64,000 nucleotides of DNA from JBCBKL01 sp038521825 (GTDB taxonomy: Bacteria > Pseudomonadota > Alphaproteobacteria > Rhodobacterales > Rhodobacteraceae), in assembly GCA_038521825.1 (NCBI GenBank), contig JBCBKL010000003.1, forward strand, positions 62,001 through 126,000. The letters are read 5' to 3'. The notes beneath the pieces were generated by a model. The model worked only from the letters and a program-made list of their open reading frames with translations. It had not been told where the DNA came from and did no database searches. The stretch's first letter is position 1; each line of letters begins with the position of its first letter. The position numbers and the translations under genes are program-made. Positions 32,480-42,319 of this stretch are shown here, piece by piece.

Positions 32480-33928
32480 ATGGAGATTCGCGAGGCGCTT
32501 ACCTTCGATGATGTGTTGCTTGTTCCCGGAGCCTCGAACGTTCTGCCCTCCACGGCAGATACGCGCACTCGTGTGACTCGCAGGATTTCAATGAACATCC
32601 CGCTGCTCAGTTCGGCGATGGACACCGTGACAGAAGGCCGGATGGCGATTGCCATGGCGCAAGCCGGGGGTATCGGCGTGGTGCACCGCAATCTCGATGT
32701 CGAAGCACAGGCCCGAGAGATCAGGCGGGTAAAGCGGTTCGAGTCGGGCATCGTCTATAACCCGATCACGCTGCGCGCCGACCAGACCCTTTCAGATGCC
32801 AATGCCCTGCGCGACCGCTACAACGTCACCGGCTTCCCTGTTGTCGATGACAATGGGCGCGTCGTGGGGATCGTCACGAACCGTGATATGCGCTTTGCCA
32901 GCGATGACGCAACACCGGTGTCGGTCATGATGACCTCGGACAGTCTCGCGGTTCTGGTCGAGCCTGCCGATCGCCAAGAGGCGATCAGCCTGATGAAGGC
33001 GCGCCGCATAGAGAAGCTGCTTGTTACGGACAAGCATGGCAAGCTGACCGGCCTTTTGACGCTGAAGGACACCGAACAGGCGGTGCTTAACCCGACAGCC
33101 TGCAAGGACGAACTGGGCCGTCTGCGCGTCGCAGCTGCCTCGACCGTTGGCGATGCCGGTTTTGAACGCTCCGAAGCTCTGGTTGATGCAGGCGTCGATA
33201 TGATCGTCATCGACACCGCCCATGGCCATTCCGAGGGTGTGGCCGAGGCCGTACGCCGGGCAAAGACGCTTTCGAATGAGGTCCAGATCATGGCCGGAAA
33301 CGTCGCCACGGCTGAGGCGACGCGAGCCCTGATCGATGCGGGCGCTGATGCCGTCAAGGTCGGTATCGGCCCGGGATCGATCTGTACGACCCGGATGGTT
33401 GCAGGCGTCGGGGTGCCGCAACTGACAGCCATCATCGATTGCGCAAGTGCGGCAGGCGACGTGCCGGTCATCGCCGATGGTGGCATCAAATTCTCGGGCG
33501 ATTTCGCCAAGGCCATTGCCGCCGGCGCATCCTGCGCGATGGTCGGATCGATGATCGCGGGGACGGACGAGTCGCCCGGCGAGGTCATTCTGTATCAGGG
33601 CCGCAGCTTCAAATCCTATCGGGGCATGGGCAGTCTGGGCGCAATGGCGCGCGGATCCGCCGATCGGTATTTCCAGAAGGATGCAGCCAGCGACAAGCTT
33701 GTGCCCGAAGGTATCGAAGGGCAGGTACCTTACAAGGGCTCGGCCAATGCGGTGATCCACCAGCTGGTCGGTGGGTTGCGGGCCGCCATGGGCTATACCG
33801 GCAACGGCACGATCGACGAGATGCGCCAGAATTGCCGTTTCGTTAAGATCACCGGCGCAGGGCTCAAGGAAAGCCATGTGCATGATGTCCAGATCACGCG
33901 GGAAAGCCCGAACTACAGGGCGATGTGA
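32480..33928 (+). CDS. guaB: Inosine-5'-monophosphate dehydrogenase
   Basis: Rate-limiting step of guanine nucleotide synthesis: IMP to XMP with NAD. The ATG at 32480 has AGGAGAGG 4 nt upstream and starts MEIREALTFDDVLLVPG as in most family members; the open frame reaching to 32129 is not coding. The 482-residue protein carries two CBS domains (about 90-205), the catalytic loop GIGPGSICTTRMVAGVGVPQ with the thioimidate Cys, the dehydrogenase core (DTAHGHSEGV), and the ARGSADRY flap. A roseobacter-type length. Confidence 0.98.
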   Translation: MEIREALTFDDVLLVPGASNVLPSTADTRTRVTRRISMNIPLLSSAMDTVTEGRMAIAMAQAGGIGVVHRNLDVEAQAREIRRVKRFESGIVYNPITLRADQTLSDANALRDRYNVTGFPVVDDNGRVVGIVTNRDMRFASDDATPVSVMMTSDSLAVLVEPADRQEAISLMKARRIEKLLVTDKHGKLTGLLTLKDTEQAVLNPTACKDELGRLRVAAASTVGDAGFERSEALVDAGVDMIVIDTAHGHSEGVAEAVRRAKTLSNEVQIMAGNVATAEATRALIDAGADAVKVGIGPGSICTTRMVAGVGVPQLTAIIDCASAAGDVPVIADGGIKFSGDFAKAIAAGASCAMVGSMIAGTDESPGEVILYQGRSFKSYRGMGSLGAMARGSADRYFQKDAASDKLVPEGIEGQVPYKGSANAVIHQLVGGLRAAMGYTGNGTIDEMRQNCRFVKITGAGLKESHVHDVQITRESPNYRAM

Positions 33929-33969
33929 TCTATGGGCGTCGTTGCCCGCCTTGCTGACGGTTTGTTGCT

Positions 33970-35121
33970 ATGACCCCGGGTGCGCGCGTCGCTGCGGCGA
34001 TTGCCGTTCTTGATGACATCGCAGGCGGCACGGCGGCTGAGCAGGCCCTGACGCGCTGGGCCCGCCGCAGCCGTTTTGCCGGATCTAAGGACCGACAGGC
34101 CGTGAGGGATCATGTGTTCGATGTCCTGCGGCAGCGCAACACCTGTGCACTGAACGGTGGCGGATCGTCGGGCCGGGCGCTGATGCTTGGCAAGCTGCGG
34201 ATCGACGGGGTTGATCCCCAGATATGTTTTGACGGCGCAGGCTATGCTCCAGCCGCCTTGGTTGAGCCGGAAAAGGATATCCTTAACAGTCCCTTGTCGG
34301 ACGATGCTGACTTGGATCTTCCCGAATGGATGCGGCCGTTGTTTCAACGGGCACTCGGCGTTGGGTGGAGAACGACCGCAGGTCAACTGCGATCACGCGC
34401 GCCGATCACGATCCGCGCGAACACCGCCCGTACCACGCGCGATGAGCTTGCGGTGGCATTGTCGTCGGAGGGGATAACCGCGCTCCCCAACCCGGTGGCC
34501 GATACTGCCCTGGCAGTAAAGGACGGTGCCCGACAGCTGCGCAACTCCAAGTCCTTTCACGCGGGACACTTCGAGTTTCAGGACGCGGCAAGCCAGGCCC
34601 TCGTGCTGGGACTGCCGGATGCCAGGACGGCGCTCGATTACTGCGCGGGTGGCGGGGGCAAGGCCCTGGCAATTGCTGCGCGGGGATTTGCGGTCAGTGC
34701 GCATGACGCCAACCCCAAACGGATGGCCGATCTGCCCGAACGGGCTAGGCGGGCTGGTGCGCAGATCACCATCGAAACCCAGGCCGACCAAATCGCCACC
34801 TACGATCTGGTGCTGTGCGATGTGCCCTGTTCCGGCAGTGGTGCGTGGCGCCGCAGCCCGGAGGGGAAATGGGCGCTGACGCCCGCACGGCTGGAGGAGC
34901 TGACTGCGACACAAGACAGCATTCTCGACAACGCCCGACTGCTCGTGAGGGACCAAGGAACGCTGGTCTATGCGACCTGCTCTGTCCTGTGGGAAGAGGA
35001 TGAAGACAGGATCGATGCCTTTCTTTCGCGCCATCAGGACTGGTCCTGCACTCAATCTGTCCGTTGGGACGTGTCCGACGATTGCGACGGCTTTTTTGCT
35101 GCACACTTGACGCGGGAATAA
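33970..35121 (+). CDS. RsmB/NOP family RNA (cytosine-5) methyltransferase
   Basis: A 383-residue enzyme. The C-terminal Rossmann domain has the SAM motif ALDYCAGGGGKALAIAARG (about 217-235), and the two cysteine motifs of the m5C family: DVPCSGSGAWRRSPEGKW (motif IV) and VYATCSVLWEEDED (motif VI, catalytic nucleophile). The N-terminal part resembles the NusB-like domain of RsmB (LDDIAGGTAAEQALTRWARRSRFAGSKDRQAVRDHVFDVLRQRN). The likely target is 16S rRNA, by analogy with RsmB; it is shorter than E. coli RsmB (429). It follows guaB by 41 bp. Confidence 0.87.
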   Translation: MTPGARVAAAIAVLDDIAGGTAAEQALTRWARRSRFAGSKDRQAVRDHVFDVLRQRNTCALNGGGSSGRALMLGKLRIDGVDPQICFDGAGYAPAALVEPEKDILNSPLSDDADLDLPEWMRPLFQRALGVGWRTTAGQLRSRAPITIRANTARTTRDELAVALSSEGITALPNPVADTALAVKDGARQLRNSKSFHAGHFEFQDAASQALVLGLPDARTALDYCAGGGGKALAIAARGFAVSAHDANPKRMADLPERARRAGAQITIETQADQIATYDLVLCDVPCSGSGAWRRSPEGKWALTPARLEELTATQDSILDNARLLVRDQGTLVYATCSVLWEEDEDRIDAFLSRHQDWSCTQSVRWDVSDDCDGFFAAHLTRE

Positions 35122-35196
35122 TACAGTGTGTTACTCAACTTTAAATATAACGTCGCCCGCCATACTGCAGAGTAGCACGCTGAATCAGAGCTTTTC

Positions 35197-35211
35197 TTAA
35201 GCGGTACTTAA
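35197..35211. promoter_or_regulatory. Perfect CtrA box upstream of cckA
   Basis: TTAA-GCGGTAC-TTAA exactly matches the CtrA consensus TTAA-N7-TTAA. It sits 65 bp before the cckA ATG in the otherwise featureless gap 35122-35275. CckA is the sensor kinase that feeds phosphate through ChpT to CtrA, so a CtrA site on its own promoter would form a feedback loop. The motif is seen; binding is inferred. Confidence 0.7.
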
Positions 35212-35275
35212 CCAATCCGGGCGAAACAGATTCGAACGATTCGACTGTGGGGGCTCCTTGGATTTGAGCGCAAAC

Positions 35276-37561
35276 ATGAATGAACAGGCCACAGACAAAG
35301 CCATCTCGCCCCTGTTCAAGCGCATCGTTCTTCTGGTCACCGGTGTTGCGATTGGCGTTGCCGGGTTCGTCTGGGCCGATGCGGTGTTGCAAAAGGGACT
35401 TTACAGCGCGTCTGCCACCCTGATCGTTGTTTCACTCGCCCTGATCATGGCAGATCGACAGCGGGTGCTGCGCAAACGGGCAGAAGTCAAAGCCGTCTCA
35501 AACTTTATCAGGAACGATTCAAGCCCGAGCTTCATCGTGGATCTCGATGGTGAGATCGCCGGTCTGAACGATGCGGCGAAAGACGCGTTTCCGGCTCTCG
35601 TCGGTGAAACATTGGCGGGCGTTCTACGCAACACCTTTGCCAATCCCGAGGGCATCATCTTTCGACTGCGATCCAAGGCCGGGCTGGATGGGTCGGCCCG
35701 TGAAGACATCGTCACACGCCAGGGCCATGTCCGGCTGACCGCCTATAGCGTCGGCGCATCGCATCTGCTTTGGCGGCTTGAAACGCTCGCTGACGGCCCC
35801 GTCGCTGGTCGATCCGCGGAAGGACCAGGCTTGCCGATGATCATGGTCGGTCGCGGCGGTGCGGTGCTGTTCATGAATGACATCGCGCGAACGCTGATCG
35901 GTCAGCGGGTCCGGTCGCTAGACCGGATTTTCAATGCCGTGGCCGTCGAGAACGGGACCGTCGTCGAGGTCATGACCGAAAACGGTGTAAGGGATTGTCT
36001 TGTCTGCGAGGTGGATGCTGGCGCCGGTCGCAGGGCCATCTATCTTCTGCCCGCGCCGGAATGGAACAAGGCGCAAGACCTCGGCGATCACAACGCTCTT
36101 CCGGTCGCCCTGCTTCGGATCAGTGCGCAGGGAGCTGTCCAGAGCTTTAATCGGACGGCTGCAGCCATGGTTGGGCCCGGCCTGACCGAAGGCGTGTACC
36201 TTTCGGAAATCATGGAGGGTTTGGGGCGGCCCATGACCGATTGGCTGGCCGAAACCGTGGGCGGACGTGCTGTCCAACAGACCGAGTTCCTGCGGCTCAA
36301 GCGTCAGGACAAGGAGATGTTCGTGCAGGTCGCGCTCGGCCGGTTGATCGATGACGGCGAGGTCTCGGTCGTTGCCGTCCTTACCGATGCGACCGAACTC
36401 AAGACACTTGAGGCGCAGTTTGTTCAGAGCCAAAAGATGCAAGCGATCGGACAGCTGGCTGGCGGTGTCGCGCACGACTTCAACAACCTGCTGACAGCAA
36501 TCTCAGGCCATTGCGACCTGCTGTTGCTGCGCCATGATCAGGGCGACGCGGATTACGGCGATCTTGTACAGATCAACCAGAACGCCAACCGGGCCGCGGC
36601 ACTTGTGGGCCAGTTGCTTGCCTTTTCACGCAAGCAGACCCTGCGCCCCGAGGTACTGGATCTGCGCGATACGCTCTCGGATCTGACACATCTGCTGAAC
36701 CGGTTGGTGGGAGAAAAGGTTTCGCTAACCCTGAGCCATGATCCGGTTCTCAAGACCATCCGTGCCGACAAGCGGCAGCTTGAACAGGTGTTGATGAACC
36801 TGGTGGTGAATGCGCGGGACGCGATGCCCGAAGGTGGCGAGATCAGGATCGAAACTGAGGGCGTTTCCTTGACCGCCCCGTTTCAGCGTGATCGCGTGAT
36901 GGTGCCGGAAGGCGAATACGTTGCCCTGCGCGTCATCGACCATGGCGTCGGCATCCCGAAAGACAAGCTGCAGAAGGTTTTCGAGCCGTTCTATACGACC
37001 AAGCGGACGGGGGAGGGTACGGGCTTGGGCCTTTCCACCGCCTATGGTATCGTCAAACAGACCGGTGGTTTCATCTTTGTCGACAGCGAGGTCGGATCGG
37101 GGACGAGCTTCACGCTCATGTTCCCCGTGCTTGCCGAAGCTCCTGCGACCGTCGCGCAACAGTTAAGCGAACCCGTCGTCAGTGAGCCAAAGCATGGCGA
37201 TGGTGTGATCCTGCTGGTCGAAGACGAGGCACCGGTCCGGGCCTTTGCCAGCCGGGCGCTTCGCCTTCGCGGTTACACCGTACTCGAGGCGGATTCTGCG
37301 GAGGCGGCGCTCAAGACCCTCGAAGACAAATCATTGGCAGTCGATCTTTTTGTCACCGACGTCGTCATGCCCGGTAAGGATGGTCCAAGCTGGGTTCGCG
37401 AGGCCCTTAAGAACCGGCCTGATGTCCGTGTCGTGTTCGTGTCGGGCTATGCCGAGGACCGGTTGACTGACGACCAGGCAGAGATTCCGAACTCGGTGTT
37501 CCTGCCCAAACCGTTTTCGTTGAATGATCTGACCGAGACGGTGCACAAGCAATTGCACTAG
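35276..37561 (+). CDS. cckA: Hybrid sensor histidine kinase CckA
   Basis: Core kinase of the CckA-ChpT-CtrA relay. The 761-residue protein has two N-terminal membrane helices (about 15-35 and 42-60), two PAS-like regions (about 75-160 and 170-370), the HisKA/HATPase module with the phospho-accepting His400 in GGVAHDFNN, ATP-lid motifs (VNARDAM, GIPKDKLQKVFEPFYTTKRTGEGTGLGL), and a C-terminal receiver with Asp695 in VTDVVMPGKDG. ATG at 35276 is taken; a TTG at 35258 with a better GGGGG site is an alternative that adds six residues. Upstream lies a perfect CtrA box. Confidence 0.95.
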   Translation: MNEQATDKAISPLFKRIVLLVTGVAIGVAGFVWADAVLQKGLYSASATLIVVSLALIMADRQRVLRKRAEVKAVSNFIRNDSSPSFIVDLDGEIAGLNDAAKDAFPALVGETLAGVLRNTFANPEGIIFRLRSKAGLDGSAREDIVTRQGHVRLTAYSVGASHLLWRLETLADGPVAGRSAEGPGLPMIMVGRGGAVLFMNDIARTLIGQRVRSLDRIFNAVAVENGTVVEVMTENGVRDCLVCEVDAGAGRRAIYLLPAPEWNKAQDLGDHNALPVALLRISAQGAVQSFNRTAAAMVGPGLTEGVYLSEIMEGLGRPMTDWLAETVGGRAVQQTEFLRLKRQDKEMFVQVALGRLIDDGEVSVVAVLTDATELKTLEAQFVQSQKMQAIGQLAGGVAHDFNNLLTAISGHCDLLLLRHDQGDADYGDLVQINQNANRAAALVGQLLAFSRKQTLRPEVLDLRDTLSDLTHLLNRLVGEKVSLTLSHDPVLKTIRADKRQLEQVLMNLVVNARDAMPEGGEIRIETEGVSLTAPFQRDRVMVPEGEYVALRVIDHGVGIPKDKLQKVFEPFYTTKRTGEGTGLGLSTAYGIVKQTGGFIFVDSEVGSGTSFTLMFPVLAEAPATVAQQLSEPVVSEPKHGDGVILLVEDEAPVRAFASRALRLRGYTVLEADSAEAALKTLEDKSLAVDLFVTDVVMPGKDGPSWVREALKNRPDVRVVFVSGYAEDRLTDDQAEIPNSVFLPKPFSLNDLTETVHKQLH

Positions 37562-37614
37562 AGCGGCCGGGTTCAATTGCACGGCGGTACAAGTTCCGGC
37601 GCGATTGGCGAGTG

Positions 37615-38217
37615 TCACTTCTGCCGTTCGATGGACGCATAGAGGTCAAATTCCGCCGCACATTTCTTGCGATAGCGCCGCTCGATCTCAGGCGAGAGCT
37701 CATAGGCGATTTCGGGTGAGGCGTTTTCGCGCTTGGTCTGCACATCAACCCCAAGCCGTTCCTGCAGAAACGACTGGATCGCGTCCTGATCTTCGTAGGC
37801 AAAAAGATGGCTTATACCGACGCCATTGGGGCGCGGTTCAAGGAACTTGGCCTGGCTGCCCACTTCGGCAAAGGGTGGTCGCTGGCCTTTGACATAGGCG
37901 GCGACGAAATCATCGAAGCTGATCCCGTGGGTTGCGTTCGGTTCACCTTTCATGAAAGGGCGCTGTCGATATCGCCACCAACTGCCCAACCAACTGACCG
38001 GTTCGCGCATGACCGCCATCACTTCCAGCTCGGCATCGCACACCTTTTCGTACATCGGGCGAATGAATCGGTTGTAACGGTAAAGTGGCGCATGTTTCAG
38101 CTCTGGCGGCTGACTCATAACCAGATCGGCGTGGTCACGCAGAGCGGATTCGTATGCCGTGGACCCCGTCTTGGGGACTGCCAGCACAACGAGGCGCGCC
38201 TTGTAGAATACCATCAT
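37615..38217 (-). CDS. Sulfotransferase-like family protein
   Basis: A 200-residue protein related to bacterial sulfotransferase-family proteins. The 5'-phosphosulfate-binding motif is seen at the N-terminus (VLAVPKTGSTAYESAL, about residues 11-26) and the 3'-phosphate motif at MREPVSWLGSWWRYR (about 70-84). Both are the PAPS contacts of the fold. The protein is short, and the substrate is unknown; in roseobacters such proteins are often surface glycan or lipid related. It stands alone between cckA (convergent) and recA (divergent). Confidence 0.8.
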   Translation of the reverse strand: MMVFYKARLVVLAVPKTGSTAYESALRDHADLVMSQPPELKHAPLYRYNRFIRPMYEKVCDAELEVMAVMREPVSWLGSWWRYRQRPFMKGEPNATHGISFDDFVAAYVKGQRPPFAEVGSQAKFLEPRPNGVGISHLFAYEDQDAIQSFLQERLGVDVQTKRENASPEIAYELSPEIERRYRKKCAAEFDLYASIERQK

Positions 38218-38327
38218 CTGCCTGCTCTCCGCCTATTTTGTTGAGGCATAAACTACTCCTTAACCCTCGGCGGCAAAAGTGAGTTTGTACGAATTTGATT
38301 GAAATGTTCCTCTTTTGATCTCATAAG

Positions 38328-38342
38328 GAACACAAGAGGAAC
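38328..38342. promoter_or_regulatory. LexA (SOS) box upstream of recA
   Basis: GAAC-ACAAGAG-GAAC, a GAAC-N7-GAAC direct repeat, which is the SOS box of alphaproteobacteria read from one strand. It lies 63 bp before the recA ATG in the divergent gap 38218-38405. The same class of box (GTTC-N7-GTTC) precedes the small gene at 808. Confidence 0.85.
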
Positions 38343-38405
38343 ATCGAAGCAGAACCGCAAACATTGCGGGCCCGCAAAGGGTATGACAATAAGGAACGCA
38401 CGGTA

Positions 38406-39485
38406 ATGGCGACGGCAGATCTTTTGACCATGGATAACAAGAAAAACGCCGACAAACAGAAGGCGCTCGACAGCGCTCTGGCCCAGATCGAACGGCAATT
38501 CGGCAAGGGATCGATCATGAAACTGGGCGATGGCAATGCCGTCCAGGACATCCAGGCCAGCTCGAGCGGTTCGCTTGGTCTTGATATCGCCCTTGGCATT
38601 GGCGGCCTTCCCATGGGACGGATCGTCGAAATTTACGGGCCTGAGAGCTCGGGCAAGACAACGCTGACGCTGCATTGCGTGGCCGAGCAGCAAAAGCGCG
38701 GCGGTGTCTGCGCCTTCGTCGACGCCGAACATGCGCTTGATCCGCAATATGCCAAAAAGCTGGGCGTTGATCTCGATGAGCTGCTGATCTCGCAGCCGGA
38801 CACCGGCGAGCAGGCGCTTGAAATCACAGATACGCTGGTCCGCTCGGGCGCGGTGAACATGGTCATTGTCGACTCGGTCGCGGCCCTGACGCCGAAATCA
38901 GAACTCGAAGGTGACATGGGCGATTCCAGTGTGGGCGTGCAGGCCCGCCTAATGAGCCAGGCGATGCGTAAGCTGACGGGCTCGATCAGCCGTTCGAACT
39001 GTATGGTCATCTTCATCAACCAGATCCGCATGAAGATCGGCGTTATGTTCGGCTCGCCGGAAACCACGACAGGCGGCAACGCGTTGAAGTTCTATTCTTC
39101 CGTGCGTCTCGATATCCGCCGGATCGGCGCCATCAAGGACCGCGACGAGGTCGTCGGCAACCAGACCCGGGTCAAGGTCGTCAAGAACAAGGTGGCACCG
39201 CCCTTCAAGCAGGTCGAATTCGACATCATGTACGGCGAAGGCATTTCGAAGAACGGCGAATTGCTGGATCTCGGCGTCAAGGCTGGCGTCGTCGAAAAGT
39301 CCGGTGCCTGGTTCAGCTACGGCGATGAACGGATCGGGCAAGGCCGCGAGAATGCCAAGCAGTTCCTGCGGGACAATCCCGAGGTTGCGCTCAACATCGA
39401 GGACAAGATTCGCGCGGCGCATGGGCTGGACTTTGACATGCCAGAAGGCGAACGTACCGAGAATGACGACATTCTCGAGGCCTGA
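38406..39485 (+). CDS. recA: Recombinase RecA
   Basis: Strand-exchange protein and co-protease that triggers LexA cleavage. ATG at 38406 gives a 359-residue protein beginning with a short extension (MATADLLTMDNKKNADKQ) before the family start. Walker A GPESSGKTTL (about 80-89), the Walker B strand MVIVDSVAAL, the L1/L2 loops and the C-terminal acidic tail (MPEGERTENDDILEA) are all visible. It is preceded by a LexA box and followed by an intrinsic terminator. Confidence 0.99.
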   Translation: MATADLLTMDNKKNADKQKALDSALAQIERQFGKGSIMKLGDGNAVQDIQASSSGSLGLDIALGIGGLPMGRIVEIYGPESSGKTTLTLHCVAEQQKRGGVCAFVDAEHALDPQYAKKLGVDLDELLISQPDTGEQALEITDTLVRSGAVNMVIVDSVAALTPKSELEGDMGDSSVGVQARLMSQAMRKLTGSISRSNCMVIFINQIRMKIGVMFGSPETTTGGNALKFYSSVRLDIRRIGAIKDRDEVVGNQTRVKVVKNKVAPPFKQVEFDIMYGEGISKNGELLDLGVKAGVVEKSGAWFSYGDERIGQGRENAKQFLRDNPEVALNIEDKIRAAHGLDFDMPEGERTENDDILEA

Positions 39486-39551
39486 TATCGCTGGTCTGCC
39501 GTTTGTAAAGGCGGACCTGCACATCATCAGCAAAAACAGTTAAAACACGGG

Positions 39552-39578
39552 CAAGGGCGGCGGTGGCGGCCCTTGTTT
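39552..39578 (+). terminator. Intrinsic terminator after recA
   Basis: CAAGGGC (39552-39558) pairs with GCCCTTG (39569-39575) around a G-rich 10-nt loop, followed by TTTCGTTT. It separates recA from alaS, whose start is 71 bp further on. Confidence 0.7.
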
Positions 39579-39648
39579 CGTTTGTGGACACTGCGACGGC
39601 GCGGGGCTATTTGAAGCCAACCGACGAGAACCCCCAAAGGGCCCGACT

Positions 39649-42318
39649 ATGCGCACGCTGAACGATATCCGCTCGACCTTCCTGAATTACTTCGAAAAGC
39701 AGGGCCACGCGATTGTGGATTCCAGCCCGCTTGTCCCGCGCAACGACCCGACGCTGATGTTCGCGAATTCGGGGATGGTGCAGTTCAAGAACCTGTTCAC
39801 CGGTGTCGAGACGCGGGATTACAAACGGGCGACGACCGCCCAGAAATGCGTGCGCGCGGGCGGCAAACACAATGACCTTGATAACGTAGGCTATACCGCG
39901 CGCCACCACACGTTTTTTGAGATGCTGGGAAATTTCAGCTTTGGCGACTATTTCAAGGCCGACGCGATCCCCTTTGCGTGGGAGCTGGTCACCAAGGAAT
40001 TGGAGATCGACAAGAACCGTCTCTACGTGACGATCTACCATACAGACGACGAGGCGGCCGAGATCTGGAAGAAGATCGGTGTGCCCGAAGACCGCATTAT
40101 CCGTATCGCGACAAATGACAACTTTTGGATGATGGGCCCTACCGGCCCATGCGGACCCTGTACCGAGATTTTTTACGATCACGGTGATCACATCTGGGGT
40201 GGCCCACCCGGATCCCCCGAGGAAGACGGCGACCGGTTCGTGGAGATCTGGAATCTCGTCTTCATGCAGTACGAGCAATTCGAGGACGGCACGCGGCGCG
40301 ACCTCGACATGCAGTCGATCGACACCGGTATGGGGATCGAGCGGGTTGCGGCCCTGCTGCAAGGCACAAACGACAATTACGCGACCGACCTGATGCGCAG
40401 TCTGATCGAGGCAAGTGCGGATGCAACATCGACCGATCCGGATGGCCCGGGCAAGACCCATCACCGCGTCATCGCGGACCATCTGCGGTCGACCTCGTTC
40501 CTGATAGCGGATGGTGTAATGCCGTCGAACGATGGGCGGGGATATGTGCTGCGCCGGATCATGCGCCGCGCGATGCGCCATGCCCATCTGCTGGGCGCGC
40601 AGGATCCGCTGATGCACCGCCTTGTCCCGGCGCTGGTTCAGCAGATGGGCGCGGCCTATCCCGAGCTGAACCGGGCGCAGGCACTGATCACCGAAACGCT
40701 GCAACTCGAAGAAACCCGCTTCAAGCAGACCCTTGAGCGGGGTCTCCGCCTGCTGGACGATGAGGTGCGGGATCTCGACGAGGGGGCAGAGCTCCCCGGT
40801 GCGGCCGCGTTCAAGCTCTATGATACCTATGGCTTCCCGCTTGATCTGACGCAGGATGCGATGCGGGAAAAGGGTCTGACGGTCGACATTGAAGGTTTCG
40901 ACGTTGCAATGTCGGAGCAAAAGGCCAAGGCCCGCGCCGCCTGGAGCGGGTCGGGCGAGGCGGCAGATGCGGCGATCTGGTTCGATCTGGCCGACAAGCA
41001 TGGCGCCACGGATTTTCTTGGCTACGACACCGAAACGGCCGAGGGGCAGGTGCTTGCCCTCATCCGGGACGGTGCCGAGGTCGACGCGTTAGCCGAAGGC
41101 GAGATGGGCTGGATCATCCTGAACCAATCGCCGTTCTACGGTGAATCCGGTGGTCAGGTGGGCGACAAGGGTTACATCCGGCGCCTTGAGGACGAAGATG
41201 ACTGGGCCCACGTGACCGATACACAGCGGATGAGCGGTGGTGCCCTGATTGCGCATCAGGCGACCGTGAAACGCGGCACGCTCACGTCGACCGATCCCGT
41301 TGCGCTTGAGGTCGATCACGCGCGCCGTACTGCCATCCGTTCTAACCACTCGGCCACGCACCTGCTGCACGAGGCTCTGCGTGAAACACTTGGCGATCAT
41401 GTGGCGCAGCGCGGTTCGCTCAACGCCGCGGATCGGCTGCGATTTGACTTCAGCCATTCCAAGGCCCTGTCGGCAGCCGAGATTGAAACGGTAGAGCGGG
41501 ACGTGAATGCCTATATCCGTCAGAACGCGCCCGTCGAGACGCGGATCATGACGCCGGACGATGCGCGGGCCCTCGGGGCACAGGCGCTCTTTGGCGAAAA
41601 GTATGGCGATGAGGTGCGTGTCGTATCGATGGGTACCAAGCGCGGATCGGGCAAGGGGGCTGATGGCCAGACCTATTCGCTGGAACTGTGTGGCGGCACC
41701 CACGTGGGCCGCACGGGTGAGATCGGACTGTTCACCCTGCAGTCTGAGACGGCATCGGCCTCGGGCATTCGGCGGATCGAGGCGCTGACGGGTCAGGCGG
41801 CCCTTGACGCGCTGCGGGAAAAGGATGGGCAACTTTCTGAAGTGGCCGATACGCTCAAGGCGCCGGCTGCCGAGGTTGTCTCGAAGGTGCGGGCCTTGGT
41901 CGAGGACCGCAAGGCGCTGGCGGCCGAGGTGGCTCAGCTGCGCCGCGAGGTGGCGATGTCAGGCGGCGGGGCTGCGGCCCTGGAAGCCGAAGATATTAAC
42001 GGCACATCGTTCCTGGCGCAGGTCTTGAACGGGGTGACGGGTAAGGACCTTCCCGCACTGATCGACGAGCACAAAAGCCGCCTCTCATCAGGGGCCATCC
42101 TGCTGATCGCCGAGGCCGACGGAAAGGTCGCCGTGGCCGCCGGTGTGACCGATGACAAGACGGCGGTCGTATCGGCCGTGGATTTGGTCAAGGCGGCGGT
42201 GACCGAGCTCGGTGGCAAAGGTGGCGGTGGCCGCCCGGATATGGCGCAGGGTGGCGCGAAGGACGCCGCGAATGCGGATGCCGCGATTGCGGCGGCACGG
42301 GCTGTTTTGGGAGGATAG
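39649..42318 (+). CDS. alaS: Alanine-tRNA ligase
   Basis: An 889-residue class II synthetase. Class II motifs are seen in the N-terminal catalytic domain (NDPTLMFANSGMVQFKNLF, RHHTFFEMLGNFSFGDYFK, TGMGIERVAALLQG). The editing domain has the zinc-like HSATHLLHEALRE and the CGGTH motif (ELCGGTHVGRTGEIG). The C-terminal domain is the oligomerisation region (Gly-rich GGKGGGGRPDMAQGGAKD, characteristic of AlaRS C-Ala). It is the first gene of a run with the DUF1330 gene (1 nt apart). Confidence 0.98.
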   Translation: MRTLNDIRSTFLNYFEKQGHAIVDSSPLVPRNDPTLMFANSGMVQFKNLFTGVETRDYKRATTAQKCVRAGGKHNDLDNVGYTARHHTFFEMLGNFSFGDYFKADAIPFAWELVTKELEIDKNRLYVTIYHTDDEAAEIWKKIGVPEDRIIRIATNDNFWMMGPTGPCGPCTEIFYDHGDHIWGGPPGSPEEDGDRFVEIWNLVFMQYEQFEDGTRRDLDMQSIDTGMGIERVAALLQGTNDNYATDLMRSLIEASADATSTDPDGPGKTHHRVIADHLRSTSFLIADGVMPSNDGRGYVLRRIMRRAMRHAHLLGAQDPLMHRLVPALVQQMGAAYPELNRAQALITETLQLEETRFKQTLERGLRLLDDEVRDLDEGAELPGAAAFKLYDTYGFPLDLTQDAMREKGLTVDIEGFDVAMSEQKAKARAAWSGSGEAADAAIWFDLADKHGATDFLGYDTETAEGQVLALIRDGAEVDALAEGEMGWIILNQSPFYGESGGQVGDKGYIRRLEDEDDWAHVTDTQRMSGGALIAHQATVKRGTLTSTDPVALEVDHARRTAIRSNHSATHLLHEALRETLGDHVAQRGSLNAADRLRFDFSHSKALSAAEIETVERDVNAYIRQNAPVETRIMTPDDARALGAQALFGEKYGDEVRVVSMGTKRGSGKGADGQTYSLELCGGTHVGRTGEIGLFTLQSETASASGIRRIEALTGQAALDALREKDGQLSEVADTLKAPAAEVVSKVRALVEDRKALAAEVAQLRREVAMSGGGAAALEAEDINGTSFLAQVLNGVTGKDLPALIDEHKSRLSSGAILLIAEADGKVAVAAGVTDDKTAVVSAVDLVKAAVTELGGKGGGGRPDMAQGGAKDAANADAAIAAARAVLGG

Positions 42319-42319
42319 A

